Part shown: in pieces, positions 33,956 to 46,091 of the stretch
How positions within the stretch are numbered: the stretch's first letter is position 1
Layout: each line of letters begins with the position of its first letter
Assembly: GCA_025526915.1 (NCBI GenBank)
Contig: JAHLKH010000049.1
Location: 62,001-126,000, forward strand
Length of the DNA stretch: 64,000 bases
Direction: 5' to 3'
Source of the DNA: Entophlyctis helioformis
Lineage: Eukaryota; Chytridiomycota; Chytridiomycetes; Chytridiales; Chytriomycetaceae
Notes under the pieces: generated by a model
What the model was told of the DNA's origin: nothing
The model's input: only the letters and a program-made list of their open reading frames with translations
Database searches by the model: none
Program-made: the position numbers and the translations under genes

Positions 33956-35586
33956 ATGCATGCGTTTGTGCAAGCGGCAGTGCGGCGAGTGCAAGACGCC
34001 GCCGAGTGGTTCGACGTCTCGGGGTTCCAGTCGTCGGCGGCCGTCGCATGGACAGACGACGACCCGCAGCTCGACACCCGCTTCACCGTCGCCTTCCGAG
34101 TCTGCGGCAGGCTTCCGCTCAGCTGTGAGTCGCTGGCGGCTGCTTGTGGCTGCTGCTCGGTGGTGGCACTCGAACTCGCACTCGCACCTGCACACAGCCG
34201 GCCTGCTGACTGCGTGCTGCTGACTGCTGCTGCTGCTGTCGCCGTCGCCCAGGCACCGTCATCTACGATGCAGGCGACATCGAGTTCCCGCCCGACATCC
34301 TCGTCCTCGGCCCGGCTGGCTTCGCTCCCAGGCTGGCAGACATCAAGCCGCTCGTCGAGTGGCAGCCAAGCAACGACCGCAACCTGCTGGATGCGCTCAC
34401 GCACATCCGCAGACTCTACATTGTGAGCCGACCCTTGCATGCCACCACGGCTTGGCTTGGCCTGCCCATGTGTGCACATCTGGCTGCACATCTGGCTGCA
34501 CATCTGCAAGACACGAGGCTCACCAGATCGTCTGCACCAACAGGACTCGCAGCGCCTGCTCATATCAACGTGCGGCTTTGAACGCATCAGCTTCGAGGCT
34601 GGCTGCCTGTCGCATTTCGAGGTGCGTCCATGATATCTTGTGTGTATGGACGCCTGCATATGCACGTCTCACACACGCACATGTGCTTGCCTTGGCCCTT
34701 TAGGATCTCGAGATGCTTCTGGAAAACGACACAAACGACGTCACTTGCTACTTCTACATCCCGTTCAAGCACAATGCGTTTGCTCAGAAGCGTAAGCCTG
34801 CTGGATCTGTGCTCAAGTGGTGTGGCTGGCATGTGGCTGACCGATGGCATGCTCAACAGGCGCGATCCTCTCTCTGACCATGTTAGTCGACGTTGAGTCG
34901 GGCAATGTTTCCAGCGTGTCTCGTGAGCTGCTGGTTCCGCCCAAGAGCCAGGAATCTGTCATTCAGGTGCACTGCAGATGCATGCTTTGCCATGCTGTGG
35001 ATCTCGGGCGGCTGACGGACTGGCTTGCTGTGACAGTTGCCGTCGTACCCGTTAGAAGGGCTTGTCGTGGACTATGTGGCGCAAGTGATTGCGTTCCTTG
35101 ACCGCACGACAGAGCTGCGCATCAGCGCACGCACAGCACGCAAACAGCTCATCGAGTCGCTCGCGGCAGAGTTCCAGCCGATCCTTGTCGAGTACGACGA
35201 CGTGGACTACAGGTTCATCTCGCTCTATGCCATGATATCGTCCGAAATCGAGGGCAAGAGCAGGCCAGAGATCCACGGAGCGGCCGTCATCAACAGTAGG
35301 CGACATGTGCATCGGGTCTGACTGATTCGCGGCGATCTTGCATCGCTGACCCTGAGCATGGCCTGATTCGCCAGTCACGCTGCCCAAGACATTCCCAGAC
35401 TCTGCGCCCACCGTCACGCTCATCTCGCCGCTCTTCTTCCGGTCAGAGGATAGCCACATCCCAGTCTCGAAGGAATGGCGCATCCCATACAACCGATTAA
35501 TGACCGTTGTGGACATTGTCGACTTTTTCAGGCACGTGCTCTTCCACTATGCGTCTGGCTGCTGTCCGCGTCCAGATCCACACTGA
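33956..35586 (+). CDS. BABAM2/BRE-like subunit of BRISC/BRCA1-A type deubiquitinase complexes
   Basis: Seven or more short exons with GT..AG borders. The start is ATG 33956 (MHAFVQAAVRRV). Recognisable segments in BRE order are 'TVIYDAGDIEFPPDILVLG' with 'LVEWQPSNDRNLLDAL' (animal BRE has 'PELPPDFIF..' and 'W.PSN...LL'), 'MLLENDTNDVTCYFYIPFK', and 'YPLEGLVVDYVAQVIAFLDR', then 'ILVEYDDVDYRFISLYAMI' and a C-terminal UEV-like segment 'TLPKTFPDSAPTVTLISPLF'. BRE holds two UEV-like folds and bridges subunits of K63-specific deubiquitinase complexes (BRCC36, ABRAXAS, MERIT40). Its substrate here is unknown. Yeasts lack it, so retention supports an early-diverging fungus (inference). The last exon reads to TGA 35584-35586. 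Confidence 0.8.
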
Positions 35587-35814
35587 CATCTGGCTCTGCT
35601 GGCCATGAACAGATCGGAGATGCAGGCGCAGGTTGTGCAGTTCCATTCAAGTCTGGGCCGATGATCTGTGACGCACGTTTGCATCGACCCCTGTCCACGA
35701 TAAACCAACACAGTGCTGTATGTACAAGAGTGTATTGCCCATGGGCCCTGATCCTCTATCAGGATGCGCTTTACTTGAGCCAGCACTTGAGTCTGTGGGC
35801 GGCGTGCCTGGTTG

Positions 35815-36446
35815 TCAGAGTGCGTGTACACGGTGAGCAGATGGACGGTCAAGGGCAGCATACCGAAAGGCGTCGACGCCGTTGAGATAGTAGCGGGTCA
35901 GCCGCTTGTCGCGCACAAAGCCCAGCCGCTGGTACAGCGAGAGGGCGGCCTTGTTTGTGAGCTCTGTCTCGAGCACAGCCTGCAACACCGGCAGCGACAC
36001 GCCACACGCACACGTCAGAGCCGGCCTCCACAAGTCTCTTTTGTACAGCGACGCACCTCGTCGGCATCCTGGTTGCGCATCGCGGTCACGGCACGCTTGA
36101 CCAGCTCGCTGCCGATGCCGTGCTTGCGGTACGGCTTGGCGACGGCCAGCATGGCAATGTAGCCGCGCAGCGTCTGGTCGCGATGGCTCTCGAGCTTGCA
36201 GATGACGGTGCCGATGACGTCTGAGCCGGCGGGCAGCGCCGGGTCGCGGGCCACAAACGACACCGACGGCGACATGCGCAGGAAGTAGCGGTACGTGAAC
36301 ACCGAGTACGGCTCGGACAGGTCGCTGTCGATGAGCGCCATCATCTGCGGCAGCTGCGACTCGCTCGTGTCGTACACCTCGAACACCACCGCTGGCGCCG
36401 TGGCCGTCGTCGTCGTCGTCGTCGTCGTCGCTGCGTTCAAATCCAT
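35815..36446 (-). CDS. NAA30: N-alpha-acetyltransferase 30, NatC catalytic subunit (NAA30/Mak3)
   Basis: Two exons run from ATG 36446 with a poly-Thr run at the N-terminus. Family segments are '[17 protein letters not shown]', '[20 protein letters not shown]' (the acetyl-CoA binding Q/RxxGxG/A loop), '[20 protein letters not shown]' formed across the intron, and '[20 protein letters not shown]'. This last segment is nearly diagnostic for NAA30/Mak3. NatC acetylates N-termini such as Met-Leu, Met-Ile and Met-Phe co-translationally, with Naa35 and Naa38 as partners. The C-terminus after 'DAFRY' differs from typical NAA30 and is about 15 residues of unusual sequence. Only 36 bp separate this start from the divergent RhoGAP gene. 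Confidence 0.93.
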
Positions 36447-36482
36447 CTCAGATTATTCGTGGTTTGCGAGGAAGCAGCAAAC

Positions 36483-39400
36483 ATGGCCGAGGACAGCGCC
36501 TGTAGGTTTGCTGGCGGCGCCGTGTGGGGGCTGCTGCGTGCGATTGCGGCGTGCTGCTGACCACCTCGCCGTCTCTGCTCGCTGCTCTGCCTGCTGCCCG
36601 CCAATGCTCTGCCCGCTACTGCCCTTGTCGCCCTTGTCGCCCTTGTCGCTCTTGTCGCCTCGCCGCCTGCAGCGCTGTTCAAGTCGCTGGACGGCAGCTT
36701 GCCGTCGCTCGACTTTGGGCTCGACGTCGACCTGGATCTGAGCCTGGACATGGACATGGACCTGTCGCCCGTTGCGACCATCGACGACCTGCCGCCGCTC
36801 TCGGTACGTGCTCCTTGCCGCCGTGTGCACCGCACGGCTTCGGGCTGTCTGAGCGCTGGTGCGCCTCTCTTGGCAGTGCTGCCTGTGCACCGCCTGGCAG
36901 TGCATCTGGCTTGCACCGGCCGTCCTCTGCCGCACACACCCACTCACACTCACACACTCACACACACACTCAACGGCGGCAGCTGTCCGAGGCCATCGTG
37001 TCCAACCAGCTGCGCGACCAGGTGATGCTGCAGACGGCCAACTGGCCCATCATCAAGTACGGATACCTGACCCGCCGCAACGTCACCAGGAGCGACAGCC
37101 ACAACGCTGCGGCCGCACCTGCATCGCCCACGCGTGCTGCTGGCAGCGCTCCTGGCCAGCACTGGTGGTCGGCAAACTACGTCGAAGTGCGCGGCCTCTA
37201 CATGTTCTTCTACCTGCTGCTCGACGTCGAGCGCACCAGCGGCGGCAGCGCGTCTGAGGGTGCAGGCGATCACGCCAACGACGACCCGAGCAAGCTCAAG
37301 GTGAGCCCGCATCTGTGCTGTGCGGCACCTCTCACTTAATGCCGCGCCTGTCAGCCATGACACAAGCAACCGTTTTGCACAATTCCGATCGGCCGCCTGC
37401 GCCGCAGCATGCTGACTCTGTCCCGCCTCTGTCTGCTGACGCTGGAAACAGTCGTTCTTGAACAGGCTGGGTCCTGCTGCCCACGGATCGTCGCGCGCGT
37501 CCATGGACCTGTCGCGTCCGATGAGCGTCGTCTTCCACTCCAACCTCACGCCCGACGCAGACAAGTCCCGCATCCTGGTGCACTACATCTCGCTCTCCGA
37601 CGCCATCCTTGCCGTCACCGACGTGGGCGTGGCCGACGCGAGCGTTCCTCGCACAACCGTCGCTCGTGGATCGGCAGACTACATGATGCTGGTGCCCAAG
37701 ATCGACGGCATCATCTCGAGCCGTCTCAACCACGTTCTCCTCGACGTCATTGTGCCGCGCGACGTGCTGGAGATGCACTGGCGTCTGCGTGAAACCAAGT
37801 ACAAGCACATGTCCAAGCCCGAGGTCGAGGAGCAGATTCGTCTGTCTGAGATGCGCGACTGGGCCATGGCCATCTCGGTCACGGGCGGCAGTGTCGGCGC
37901 TGCAGAGCTCGAAAAGCTCAGCCCCGTAGAGCGACGCAGATCTCCATCTCCATCGCTGTCGCTGTCGCCGTCGCCGTCGCCGACAGGCCGCACTTCTTCG
38001 TCGTCGCGCATGTCGCTGGACTCGCTTGCGTCTCCGTGGAAGCGGTCCAACAACCGGGCATCGCACCTTGCTTCCTCGAGCACTTCGCCCACTCGCGGCG
38101 TCAAGCCCAGCTCTCCTCCTGCAGCTGCTTCTTCGGCGTCCAATGCAGATACACCTGGCGACCAGCACCCGGCTCCACGTCTTGGATTCCTGGGCAGCAT
38201 CAAGCGCACATCCTTGCTGAACCTGTTCACACGGCGCGACGCGTCTGCCAAGACGGCCGAGCCGCTCACGCCTGCAGCAGCAACACTCGCCGCAGTGTCG
38301 GAAAAGTCTTCGGCAAAGCAATCGCCTGCATCAACGCTGTTCAGCGCCACACCTCCGCGGTCTGGAGCCAACTCGGACGATGGCAGCGGCTCAACCAGCA
38401 TCGACAGCGGCAAGATGGACATGGCATCAGCATCATTGGATCAGGGCTCGGCCACTGCCAACCGCAGCCGTCCGTTTGCCAATGCTGGTGTCAAGATCCG
38501 CCAGTCCTTTGCCAGTGCTTGACGGCAAGCTGTTTGGTGGCGCCAGCAAGAACAGCGACGGCACTGGCAGCAGGCAGCAGCAGTAGCAGTGCAACAGCAT
38601 CGACAGAGTCGCTGCAGCGACTCGCCAAGCACCAAGAATTGCTGCGCAAGCACACGACCCAGCATAAGCAGATCCAGCGGCAGCAGGAAGACCGGCTGCA
38701 TCGCAAGGAGCTCAAGAACGCGCTTTCGTCGCCGCAGCTCCAGCCGCCACAGCAGCAGCTGCCCGTGTATGTGCCCGAGATCCCGCTTGCCACTGACGCC
38801 GCCATCCGCATCGTGCCATCCGAGCCCACGCTTGTCTTTTGCGACGAGCAGGTGCACACGGCTCGTCCCTCGTCCTGTCGCAGCGGTCGACGCAGGAAAA
38901 GGATCGCATCCCGCCCATCATCGTCAAGTGCCTGTCGGCCATTGAGGATCTTGGCCTGGACACCGAGGGGCTCTACCGCGTGTCCGGGTCCAGTGCTGTC
39001 ATTGACCGTCTGCGTGCGCAGTTTGAGTCTGACCCCGACGGCATGTCGCTTGCCGTCCCAGCCAGTGCGGCTGCTGCTCCCGCTGCGGAAGACGCGCTGG
39101 AAGCGGCCGTGGCCGCTGTGACCATCACGCATGCATCTGCCACGCCCTACCCACCGACACGCCTGCGAGCCGCACACCGTCGCCGCCCAACACGTCGCCA
39201 TCGGTCGCCAGTCTCTCGCCGAAACCGAGCACTGCCTCGGCGCTCTCTCGCGCTGGATCGCGGTCGCGTCCGCTCCGCACCCGCAGCCAGGTTTCGTTCT
39301 CGCCCTCGATCCGGGAACGCCGCCAGCCGCCTCAGTACAACCTTGAGCTGTTTGACAATGACATCAATGTGCTCTGCTCGCTCGTCAAGCTCGTTCTGCG

Positions 39401-40091
39401 CAACGGCCTCGGCGACAACCAGGAGCCCCTGTGCACGTTTGCTCTCTACAAGACGTTTATGCGGGCTGGCCGTACGTCTCGATGGTCTGCATGACTGCTC
39501 ACTGTGCAGCGGACACTGACACGACTTGTGCTGCCTGCAGGGATCGAGGACACGCGCACACGCCTCGTTGCGATCCAAGACACGGTGCACATGCTGCCCG
39601 ACTCACACTTTGCCATTCTCGAGCTGCTGTGCAAGCACCTGAGCACGATAGCGGCGCACTGCGATGCCACGCGCATGACGCCACAGAACCTTGCGATTGT
39701 GTTTGCGCCGACGCTGTTCCGCGAGCCGCCCGACTTTAAGCAGACGCTCACGCCGCGCGAGATCTCGCAGCGCGTCGTGCAGGACATGCCCATCCAGTGC
39801 GCAATCGTCGAGACGATGATTGCGTATGCGCTGTGGCTGTTTGAGCCCAAGGCGACCATCAAGAGGGGAAGCAGCAGTGGCAGCGGCAGTGGTGGCGGTG
39901 CTGCCGCTGACGATGATGACGAGGCGCTTGGTCTGCGGCTCGTCCGCCGCACGTCGAGCCGCGCGTCGTCCATGGACAGCCGCCGCGAGTTCAAGCTCGC
40001 CGGCAAGCCGGGCCTGCTGCAGCGCACCTTGTCCGCAGCCAAGCGGCAGGCTGGTGCTGGCGGCCTCACCAGCCCCGCCCCTTCATCGTAA
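36483..40091 (+). CDS. PH-RhoGAP protein
   Basis: The gene starts at ATG 36483 with a tiny exon (MAEDSA). An acidic exon follows ('LDFGLDVDLDLSLDMDMDLS'), then a PH-type domain: 'IIKYGYLTRRN', 'WWSANYVEVRGLYMFFYLLL', 'SRILVHYISLSDAILAV'. After a long Ser/Pro-rich region with basic motifs comes a coiled segment ('LQRLAKHQELLRKHTTQHKQ') and a RhoGAP domain: 'IPPIIVKCLSAIEDLGLDTE' with 'GLYRVSGSSAVIDRL' (Arg finger), 'ALYKTFMRAG', and 'HCDATRMTPQNLAIVFAPTL' (the 'N.M...NLA..F.P.L' signature). It should stimulate GTP hydrolysis by a Rho/Cdc42-type GTPase at membranes. Reading frame changes occur near 38.52, 38.85 and 39.13 kb without obvious introns. A Ser-Pro-rich loop is inserted inside the GAP domain (about 39150-39330). 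Confidence 0.83.
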
Positions 40092-40595
40092 CTGCCGAGA
40101 CTCGGCCACACATACATTGATACACTTTACCTTTTCGCTGTGTTCAGCCGGTGGTGGCTTTATGAAGCGGCTGTTGCAAGGGGCCGCCCCAGATCCGCCC
40201 CAGATCCGCCCCCGATCTGCTCTGGGTTTTACAGGCAGATTGCTTTTCTTGCGACTCCGCAACTGCCTGCACGCGGTCAGCAACACGGCGAGACGCTCAG
40301 AGACCCGCCAACGCAGGTGCGTCTGCACGTACATACGTGTGCCTGGCTGAGTGTGCCTGCCTGCCTGGTTACGCCTGCGTGCATGTGCGCCGCAGTGCAC
40401 CACGTCTGCCCGCCTGCTGCTGCTGCCGCCGCCCACAGCGACTGACCCGCCGGCTGTCTCACGCCGACTGTCTCACGCCGACTGCCACCAGCAGACGCAA
40501 ACAAACGGCCACCGCCGCCGTCGCTACAACCGCTGCTGCAACCGCAACCGCCGCCGCCGCAACCACCGCTACAGCCGCTGCCCACGTCTCCCGGC
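40092..40595. other. Intergenic region with short tandem repeats
   Basis: It contains 'gccccagatcc' repeats (40186-40216) and repeats of 'ctgtctcacgccga' (40456-40485). No supported exon was seen, although a Thr/Ala-rich frame runs into the start of the next gene. Confidence 0.4.
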
Positions 40596-43500
40596 ATGAG
40601 CACTCCTGCAGCGCACGTCCAGAGCGAGCAGACGCCGCCCGCTGGTGCCGCCAAGCACGCCGCTGCCGAATGCTCTGGCTCCGACACGCCCGTGACCACC
40701 ACGCCGGCAACCACCACGCCCATGCCGCCGCCGCTCCTGACGGCAGATGCCAGCGAGGCCAGCCTCGGCAAGCACTCGCCTGCGCCTGAGCCGGAGCCAG
40801 AGGCAGAGCCTGTGCCCGAGCCTGTGCCCAAGCCTGCGACGTTGGATGCAGCATCGACACTGGTCAAGTCGCTGCTCCTGGACGTCTTCAGCCAAGACAT
40901 CGAAGACGACATCGACGACGACGACGCTGGCAGCGACATTGTCATGCCGGATCTGCCCGGTGCGCCTGATCCGTATGTGGTGGCCAGTGTGTCGCCTCCA
41001 CAGCTGCCAGACACAACCGCCCCGCCTTCTCCGGCATCAAGTGCCCAGCCTCCGGCATCGGCTGCCGCTGTCACGCCCCTGCTGGGTGTCCAGGTGTTGG
41101 CTGCGCCTCCTGCCTCAACGGCCACATCGTTCCTTCTTGTCACGGCCGGGGCTGCATTTACCTCTTGGAATCCTTGGCTCGCTTCACTCCAGGCAGCGCC
41201 AGCCACAGGCGCCAGTGCATTGGATGCTACGGTGCTACTGCCCGCGCTTCTGGTGTTGCGGATGCTGCGATGGCTGATCTGGCCGTTGAAGCCGATCTGG
41301 CCATGCCTGTTGTCGAGCAGCACCAGGCAGTGTCCGTACCTGGCAGCGCTGATTCTGCCACAACGTTCAGCAAGCCGCAAGACGATCGGCCGCTCGGCAT
41401 CGATGGTGCCACCGCAAGAGGCGGCGATGCTGACATGGCCGGCGGAGACAATGACATCGACGACGGTGCCAGTGTCATCAGCAGCGAGCACGGGAGTGAG
41501 CATGGCAGCATGATCAGCGTCAGCAGCATCAGCATCAGCAGCGATGAACAAGAGGCGGAGGCTGAAACGGCCAAGACAGACGTAGCAGCAGGGGTTGTCA
41601 AAGACGCGACCATGGCTGCAGATGCCGCCGCGAGCTCGCCGGTGGCTGTCAAACTCGAGTATACAATCGACACGTCGAGGATGGACGAAGGCGATGAGCC
41701 TTCGGCCGCCTCTGAATCGGATGCATCTCGATGGTCGCCAACCCGCATCGCACCAAAGTCCAATGAGGTCGCAAAGCGCCTACCTACTGAACAACGATAC
41801 TACCCAGGCATCATCATCAGCAAGTTTGCTCAGGTCAAGCGAGAGGATGCAGACGCAACGCTGCTCAAGCTCGAGACCTACTTCAAGACCCACGGAGAGA
41901 TGGAGCTCATGATTGTCAACTTCACTCAGTGCCAGCTGATTGTCGCTTTCCGCCACCCAACTGATGCGCGCGGTCTTGCCAAGGAGCTTGTTCGCTCTCG
42001 CGAGTCTTGGATCCTCAACACGAGCAGCATGGCAATGCAGTGCATGCCTCCATCCGACACCGCGCGCAGAGTGGAAGGCCTCAGAACTCGGCCAGACTCT
42101 ATGTTCCGCCAATACACTCTGCCCCAGCCGGCCGTGCCTCCCCGATCACGACCAGCACAGACGCCCCAGCCGTGTCTTTGTCTCCGACGTTAGCTGCAGT
42201 CGAGCCGGTCAAGGCCGAATTGCCTGCCGCGTCCACCCCCACCCGCAACCTGTACCAGGCTCGCATCACAACGCCGCCGTCCAATGAGCGGTCGGGCAAG
42301 ATACCTGGCCTGACGCTCATGAACCTCGCCTTGCCGAGGACCAGGACGGACGAGGAGAACACTGCCGATATTCTCAAGTTCCTCGAGGCGTTGGGCGAGA
42401 TCAGTGAGTTTGCTGTTGATCTGCATCACCGGCGATGCTCGGTTCTGTTCAAGGAGCCGTTTGACGCTTTGGCAGTCGCATCGGACATCAACACTCGCAA
42501 GCACAGCTCCATCTTCTATGCGTCTGCAACCCCGTCGTCCTACTCAATTACCCTCCAGTACATCGCCTACAACCGATCGTCGGTGAATCTGCGCCGCCTG
42601 AGACTGATCTTTGGGCTGACTGATCGTCCCGCGTCGGTCGTGGGCGGCACATCAGAGCAGCTGACCAAGTACGTCGCAGTGGTCTTCAAGGGCGTACACT
42701 CGCCGCCCCACCTTGCGCCGCAGTTAATCACGTTCCTCCAGTCGCTCGGCAACCTGCAGACGTTCTTCAACTCGTCGTTTTATCGCGAGTGCTATGCCGT
42801 CTATGAGCTGCCGGATGAGCCGCTGGACTTTGCAGAGGTTCTGAAGGAGGCGGAGGCTCGCTTCCCTGGCATCCACAAATCGTCCCACTACACGGCCGAG
42901 ATCATCCCCACTCGCAGTGCGCTGGAGCGGCTCTGGGAGTTCAAGGAGGTGAAAGCGGCCAACTCGTCGCATCCAAGCTCGCGGTCGTCGTCGCCTTTGC
43001 ACCCGTTGTCTCGACATGAAACCAGTCCAGTCCGCGATGTTGCGCGTGGCGAGTCGCCCAAGCCCAAGTATGATCCTCCCCAGACCAGCTCGTACACGAT
43101 CGGCAACCAGAATGTCTTTCTTGGTCTGCACGTCTATGGCTTTGAGGTGCCCGACCATCGCGATCCCAAGGTGCAGCACACCATGATCCTGGACTACCTC
43201 GAGTCGTTAGGCACAATCGAGGGGTTCATGCTGGACTTCAAGGCCAGCATCTGCATCGCCACGTTCCGGCCGCCCTTTGACGGCCGCAAGGTTGCGTCTG
43301 CGGTGTACAGGCGCACGTCCATCTTCCCGGCTGGCCGCCGCCAGTCGTTTGGCAGTGCTGGACTCACCAAGACGCAGGCTGACCGGATGATGAATGACTT
43401 GAGGAAGAGGACGATTGACGAGAGCCGCAGCTCCCGGCAGGACCGCGACCGCGACCGTGACCGTGATCGTGATCGTGACCGCGACCGTGACCGCGATCGG

Positions 43501-44499
43501 GATAGCCGTGATGATCGCAGCGATCGTGGACGGGATGACCGCGACGACCGCGACGACCGCGATGGCCGCCGCGTGCGTGACAGGCGCGATGAACGCAAGG
43601 GATCGCGTGAGGGCCGTGACGGCCGTGACAGCCGGGAAAGCCGTGACAGCCGCTATGCTCGTGATGGCCGCGAGCGCGACGTGTATGGCGACGCGTACGG
43701 CGACCGCCACAGCCAAGACGGCCAGTACACTCGCGAGCCTCCCAAGCGATCGCTTTGGCCAGGCGAGCCAGAGACTGCCGACTCGGGCAATGGCCGCGAC
43801 AGTGGCAGCCTGCGCCGCACGGGCAGCAGAGAGCTTTCGAGCCGCGACCAAGACGACTACCGTCCCCGGTCGCCATCGCCCGGTGCCTACAAGCGCCAGA
43901 GGACCGAGGCTGAACAGGACAGCAGCAGTGGATACAAGCCGATCAGCTCCAGTGGCTATCAAGCCGGGTACATGCCAATGGGCAGCAACTTGCAGCCGCA
44001 TGAGATCCAGTCAGGGCAGCACCCTATGTACCAGCAGCAGCAGCAGCCACACAATGGTGGAGGATACCCGCAGTATGCAGGCTATCCGTCAGGACAGCCC
44101 ATGTACCGGCCCGTTGTTGTCCAGCAGCCCATGATGATGACACCGTCGGGACAGTACATGCCGGCACCGCCTTACCCGCAGTACCAACAAGCGCTCCAGT
44201 ATCCGCAGGTTGTGGACTCGCAGGGGAAACTGGTCATGAACCCGTATGCTTTGGCGCCGTTTGGGTTCATGCCGCCGCAACAGCTGCAGCAGTTGCAGCA
44301 GCTACAGCAGTCACAGCAGCAACAGATCCCGCTGCCGCCACAGCCACCACAACCGCCACAATCGCAACAGCAACAGGCCACATTGCCGCCACCACAACCG
44401 CCACAACCACCCCTGCCGACTCCGATGAATGCATACGCGTACACGCAGGGCAACAATGGCCCGGCTGACGCGTACCAGCCATATGGATGGCAAGGCTAA
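40596..44499 (+). CDS. Multi-RRM-like protein, paralog 1 (novel family) with RD-repeat and Gln/Pro-rich tail
   Basis: From ATG 40596 there is a Pro/Glu-rich, then acidic N-terminus. A Ser/acidic patch 'SISISSDEQEAEAE' resembles a SUMO-interaction motif. Four RRM-like modules follow: 'YPGIIISKFAQVK..' (about 41.80 kb), 'LTLMNLALPR..' with 'RRCSVLFKEPFDALAVA' (about 42.31-42.48), 'YVAVVFKGVHSPP..' with 'ECYAVYELPDEPLDF' (about 42.67-42.83), and 'FLGLHVYGFEVPD..' with 'SICIATFRPPFDGRKVA' (about 43.12-43.30). Then comes an Arg-Asp repeat tract (about 43440-43700) and a Gln/Pro/Tyr-rich tail to TAA 44499. This suggests a nuclear RNA-binding or splicing-type protein (inference). The frame changes near 41.24 and 42.1 kb without clear introns, so the N-terminal model is provisional. 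No known family is recognised. Paralogs are at 48.46 and 52.61 kb. Confidence 0.62.
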
Positions 44500-44850
44500 G
44501 CTCCACGGCGTAATCACTCTGACGGGAACATGTACTCTGGACGGATGAGTGGAAGCGCTTTGCTGTGAATATTCGGGTTGCGCTGCGTTTGGGAACCATT
44601 CCCTCCCAATTCGGTGCTAATGGCAAGGAAGCTCGCTTGCACGAGGAATCCGCAGCTGAGCGGCAGGCAGGCGGATGAGACTCAATGGCGTGTGAGCGAG
44701 TGAGTGGGTTGAATGAAGGGCATTTCCTAGTTTCGTCTCTTTATTGTGTATTTTCGGGTTGCTGTAAAAGCCGGTGCCAGCAGCTGGCTGTCGCTCTGGC
44801 AAACCTGCACGGATGTATGACGAGAATCGCGGTCGGCATGTACAAGGTGA
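44500..44850. other. Convergent intergenic region
   Basis: This lies between paralog 1 (plus) and the first dehydrogenase copy (minus). A minus-strand AATAAA (44740-44745) lies about 105 bp beyond the dehydrogenase stop and is a plausible poly(A) signal. Nothing else was recognised. Confidence 0.45.
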
Positions 44851-45826
44851 TCACAGACCCCAGGTCCAGTCGCTGCGGTACTGCTTCTGGAGAATCTCCT
44901 GCGTCCACTCCCAGGTCTTGGCAGCAAGCATCTTGTCGCTGGCGGCCGCGGTGGGCTGCGCGACCGATGCAGTGCCAGCAAACGGCACAAAGTAGCGGCC
45001 ACGGAGCTGCTTCTTCTCGATGCTCGGGTGCGCAGCCACGTAATCTGCGTGAGCGCTCCCTTCTCGGGCGAGATCATCACCATACGGTTGAACTTGGCAC
45101 GGTCCGTGTCACGGAAGTCGCTGTTGTCGATGCGGTTGAACAGGTCGGTGCGGATCACGCCGGGATGCAGGCAGTTGACGAAGATGCTGGACACGCCAGC
45201 CGCCTCAAGATGCTTCTGCAGCGACGTCGTAAAGTGAATGTTGGCCATCTTGGTCTCGCCGTAGCGCTTATCCTCAAGATACACGAGCTTGTTGTTGAGG
45301 TCGTCGTAGTGGATGCCATCGGCGAAAGCATCGATGTGCGCAAAGCTCGACAGGTTGACGATGCGCGACGACGCCGCCTTCTTGAGTGCCGGCAGCAGAC
45401 GCATGGTGAACACGACGGTCGCAAAGTGGTTCGTCGCAAACTGCGACTCGATGCCTGCTTGGACAGCAGCCACTCGCCGTGCATGATGCCGGCGTTGTTG
45501 ACGAGGATGTCGAGGGCCAGACCGCGAGCAAGGAACTCATCGGCAGCAGCCTCGACCGAGACGAGGTCCATCGAGTCGGCAACGAGCAGCTCGACCTTGG
45601 CGTTGCCGGTCGCCGCCTTGATCTCGTCGACGACCTTGCCGGTCTTGTCGGCCGAGCGGCCAACACAGAAGACGTGTGCACCCTTGCGGGCGAGCTCGAG
45701 CGCCGTGATCTTGCCGAGACCGGCCGAGGCGCCCGTCACAATGACCACCTTGCCCTCGAGCGACGGCAGCTTGTCGGCAGACCAGATGGCAGGGAGCTGC
45801 TGGAAGAGAAGCGAGGCGAACGTCAT
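44851..45826 (-). pseudogene. Short-chain dehydrogenase copy 1, frameshifted
   Basis: It reads from ATG 45826 (MTFASLLFQQLPAIW) with the SDR motifs 'VTGASAGLGK', 'LVNNAGIMHG' and 'YGETKMA', and 'RIVNLSSFAH' carrying the catalytic Ser. Compared with the intact copy at 47013-47990 it lacks one base near 45454, where a 'ccc' tract is shortened just after 'LLSK', and one base near 45042 ('acgtaatctg' against 'acgtagatctg'). Both shift the frame. It is the most diverged of the three copies, with several replacements including 'ADGIHYDDLNNKLVYLEDKR'. It also lacks the TATA element of the other two. This supports an older, decaying copy, although uncorrected assembly indels would look the same. Confidence 0.75.
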
Positions 45827-46091
45827 TGTGTGCTGGTTGGAGGTGTTGGAGTGGTCGGGGGCGTTGGCGGATTGATGGAAGGGGGCGTAGAATGGGCAGC
45901 CGCTCGCTTTTGGCCGGCGCACGGTCAAACGCGGCGTTCCTATTGGCCGCACGATTGCATGTTTCACAAACAGTTTATCCATGCGGCGGAGGGGCCCGAC
46001 GGCCGATGCGCGGACCCTTCCGCTTTGCCGCTGGATCGGTGGCGTCCACGGATGGAATTCGGGTTGTATTGGTGCGTTCAGTCACGAATAC

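Noticed and set aside
43207..44001. 264-residue minus-strand Ala/Val-rich frame resembling a membrane protein
   Set aside because: It is the complement of the Arg-Asp repeat tract and Gln-rich tail of RRM-like paralog 1. The hydrophobicity is an artefact of reversed codons.
44851..45826. Treating dehydrogenase copy 1 as two separate overlapping genes
   Set aside because: Both halves align end to end with the intact copy and differ by one-base losses at the junctions, so one broken gene is the better explanation.
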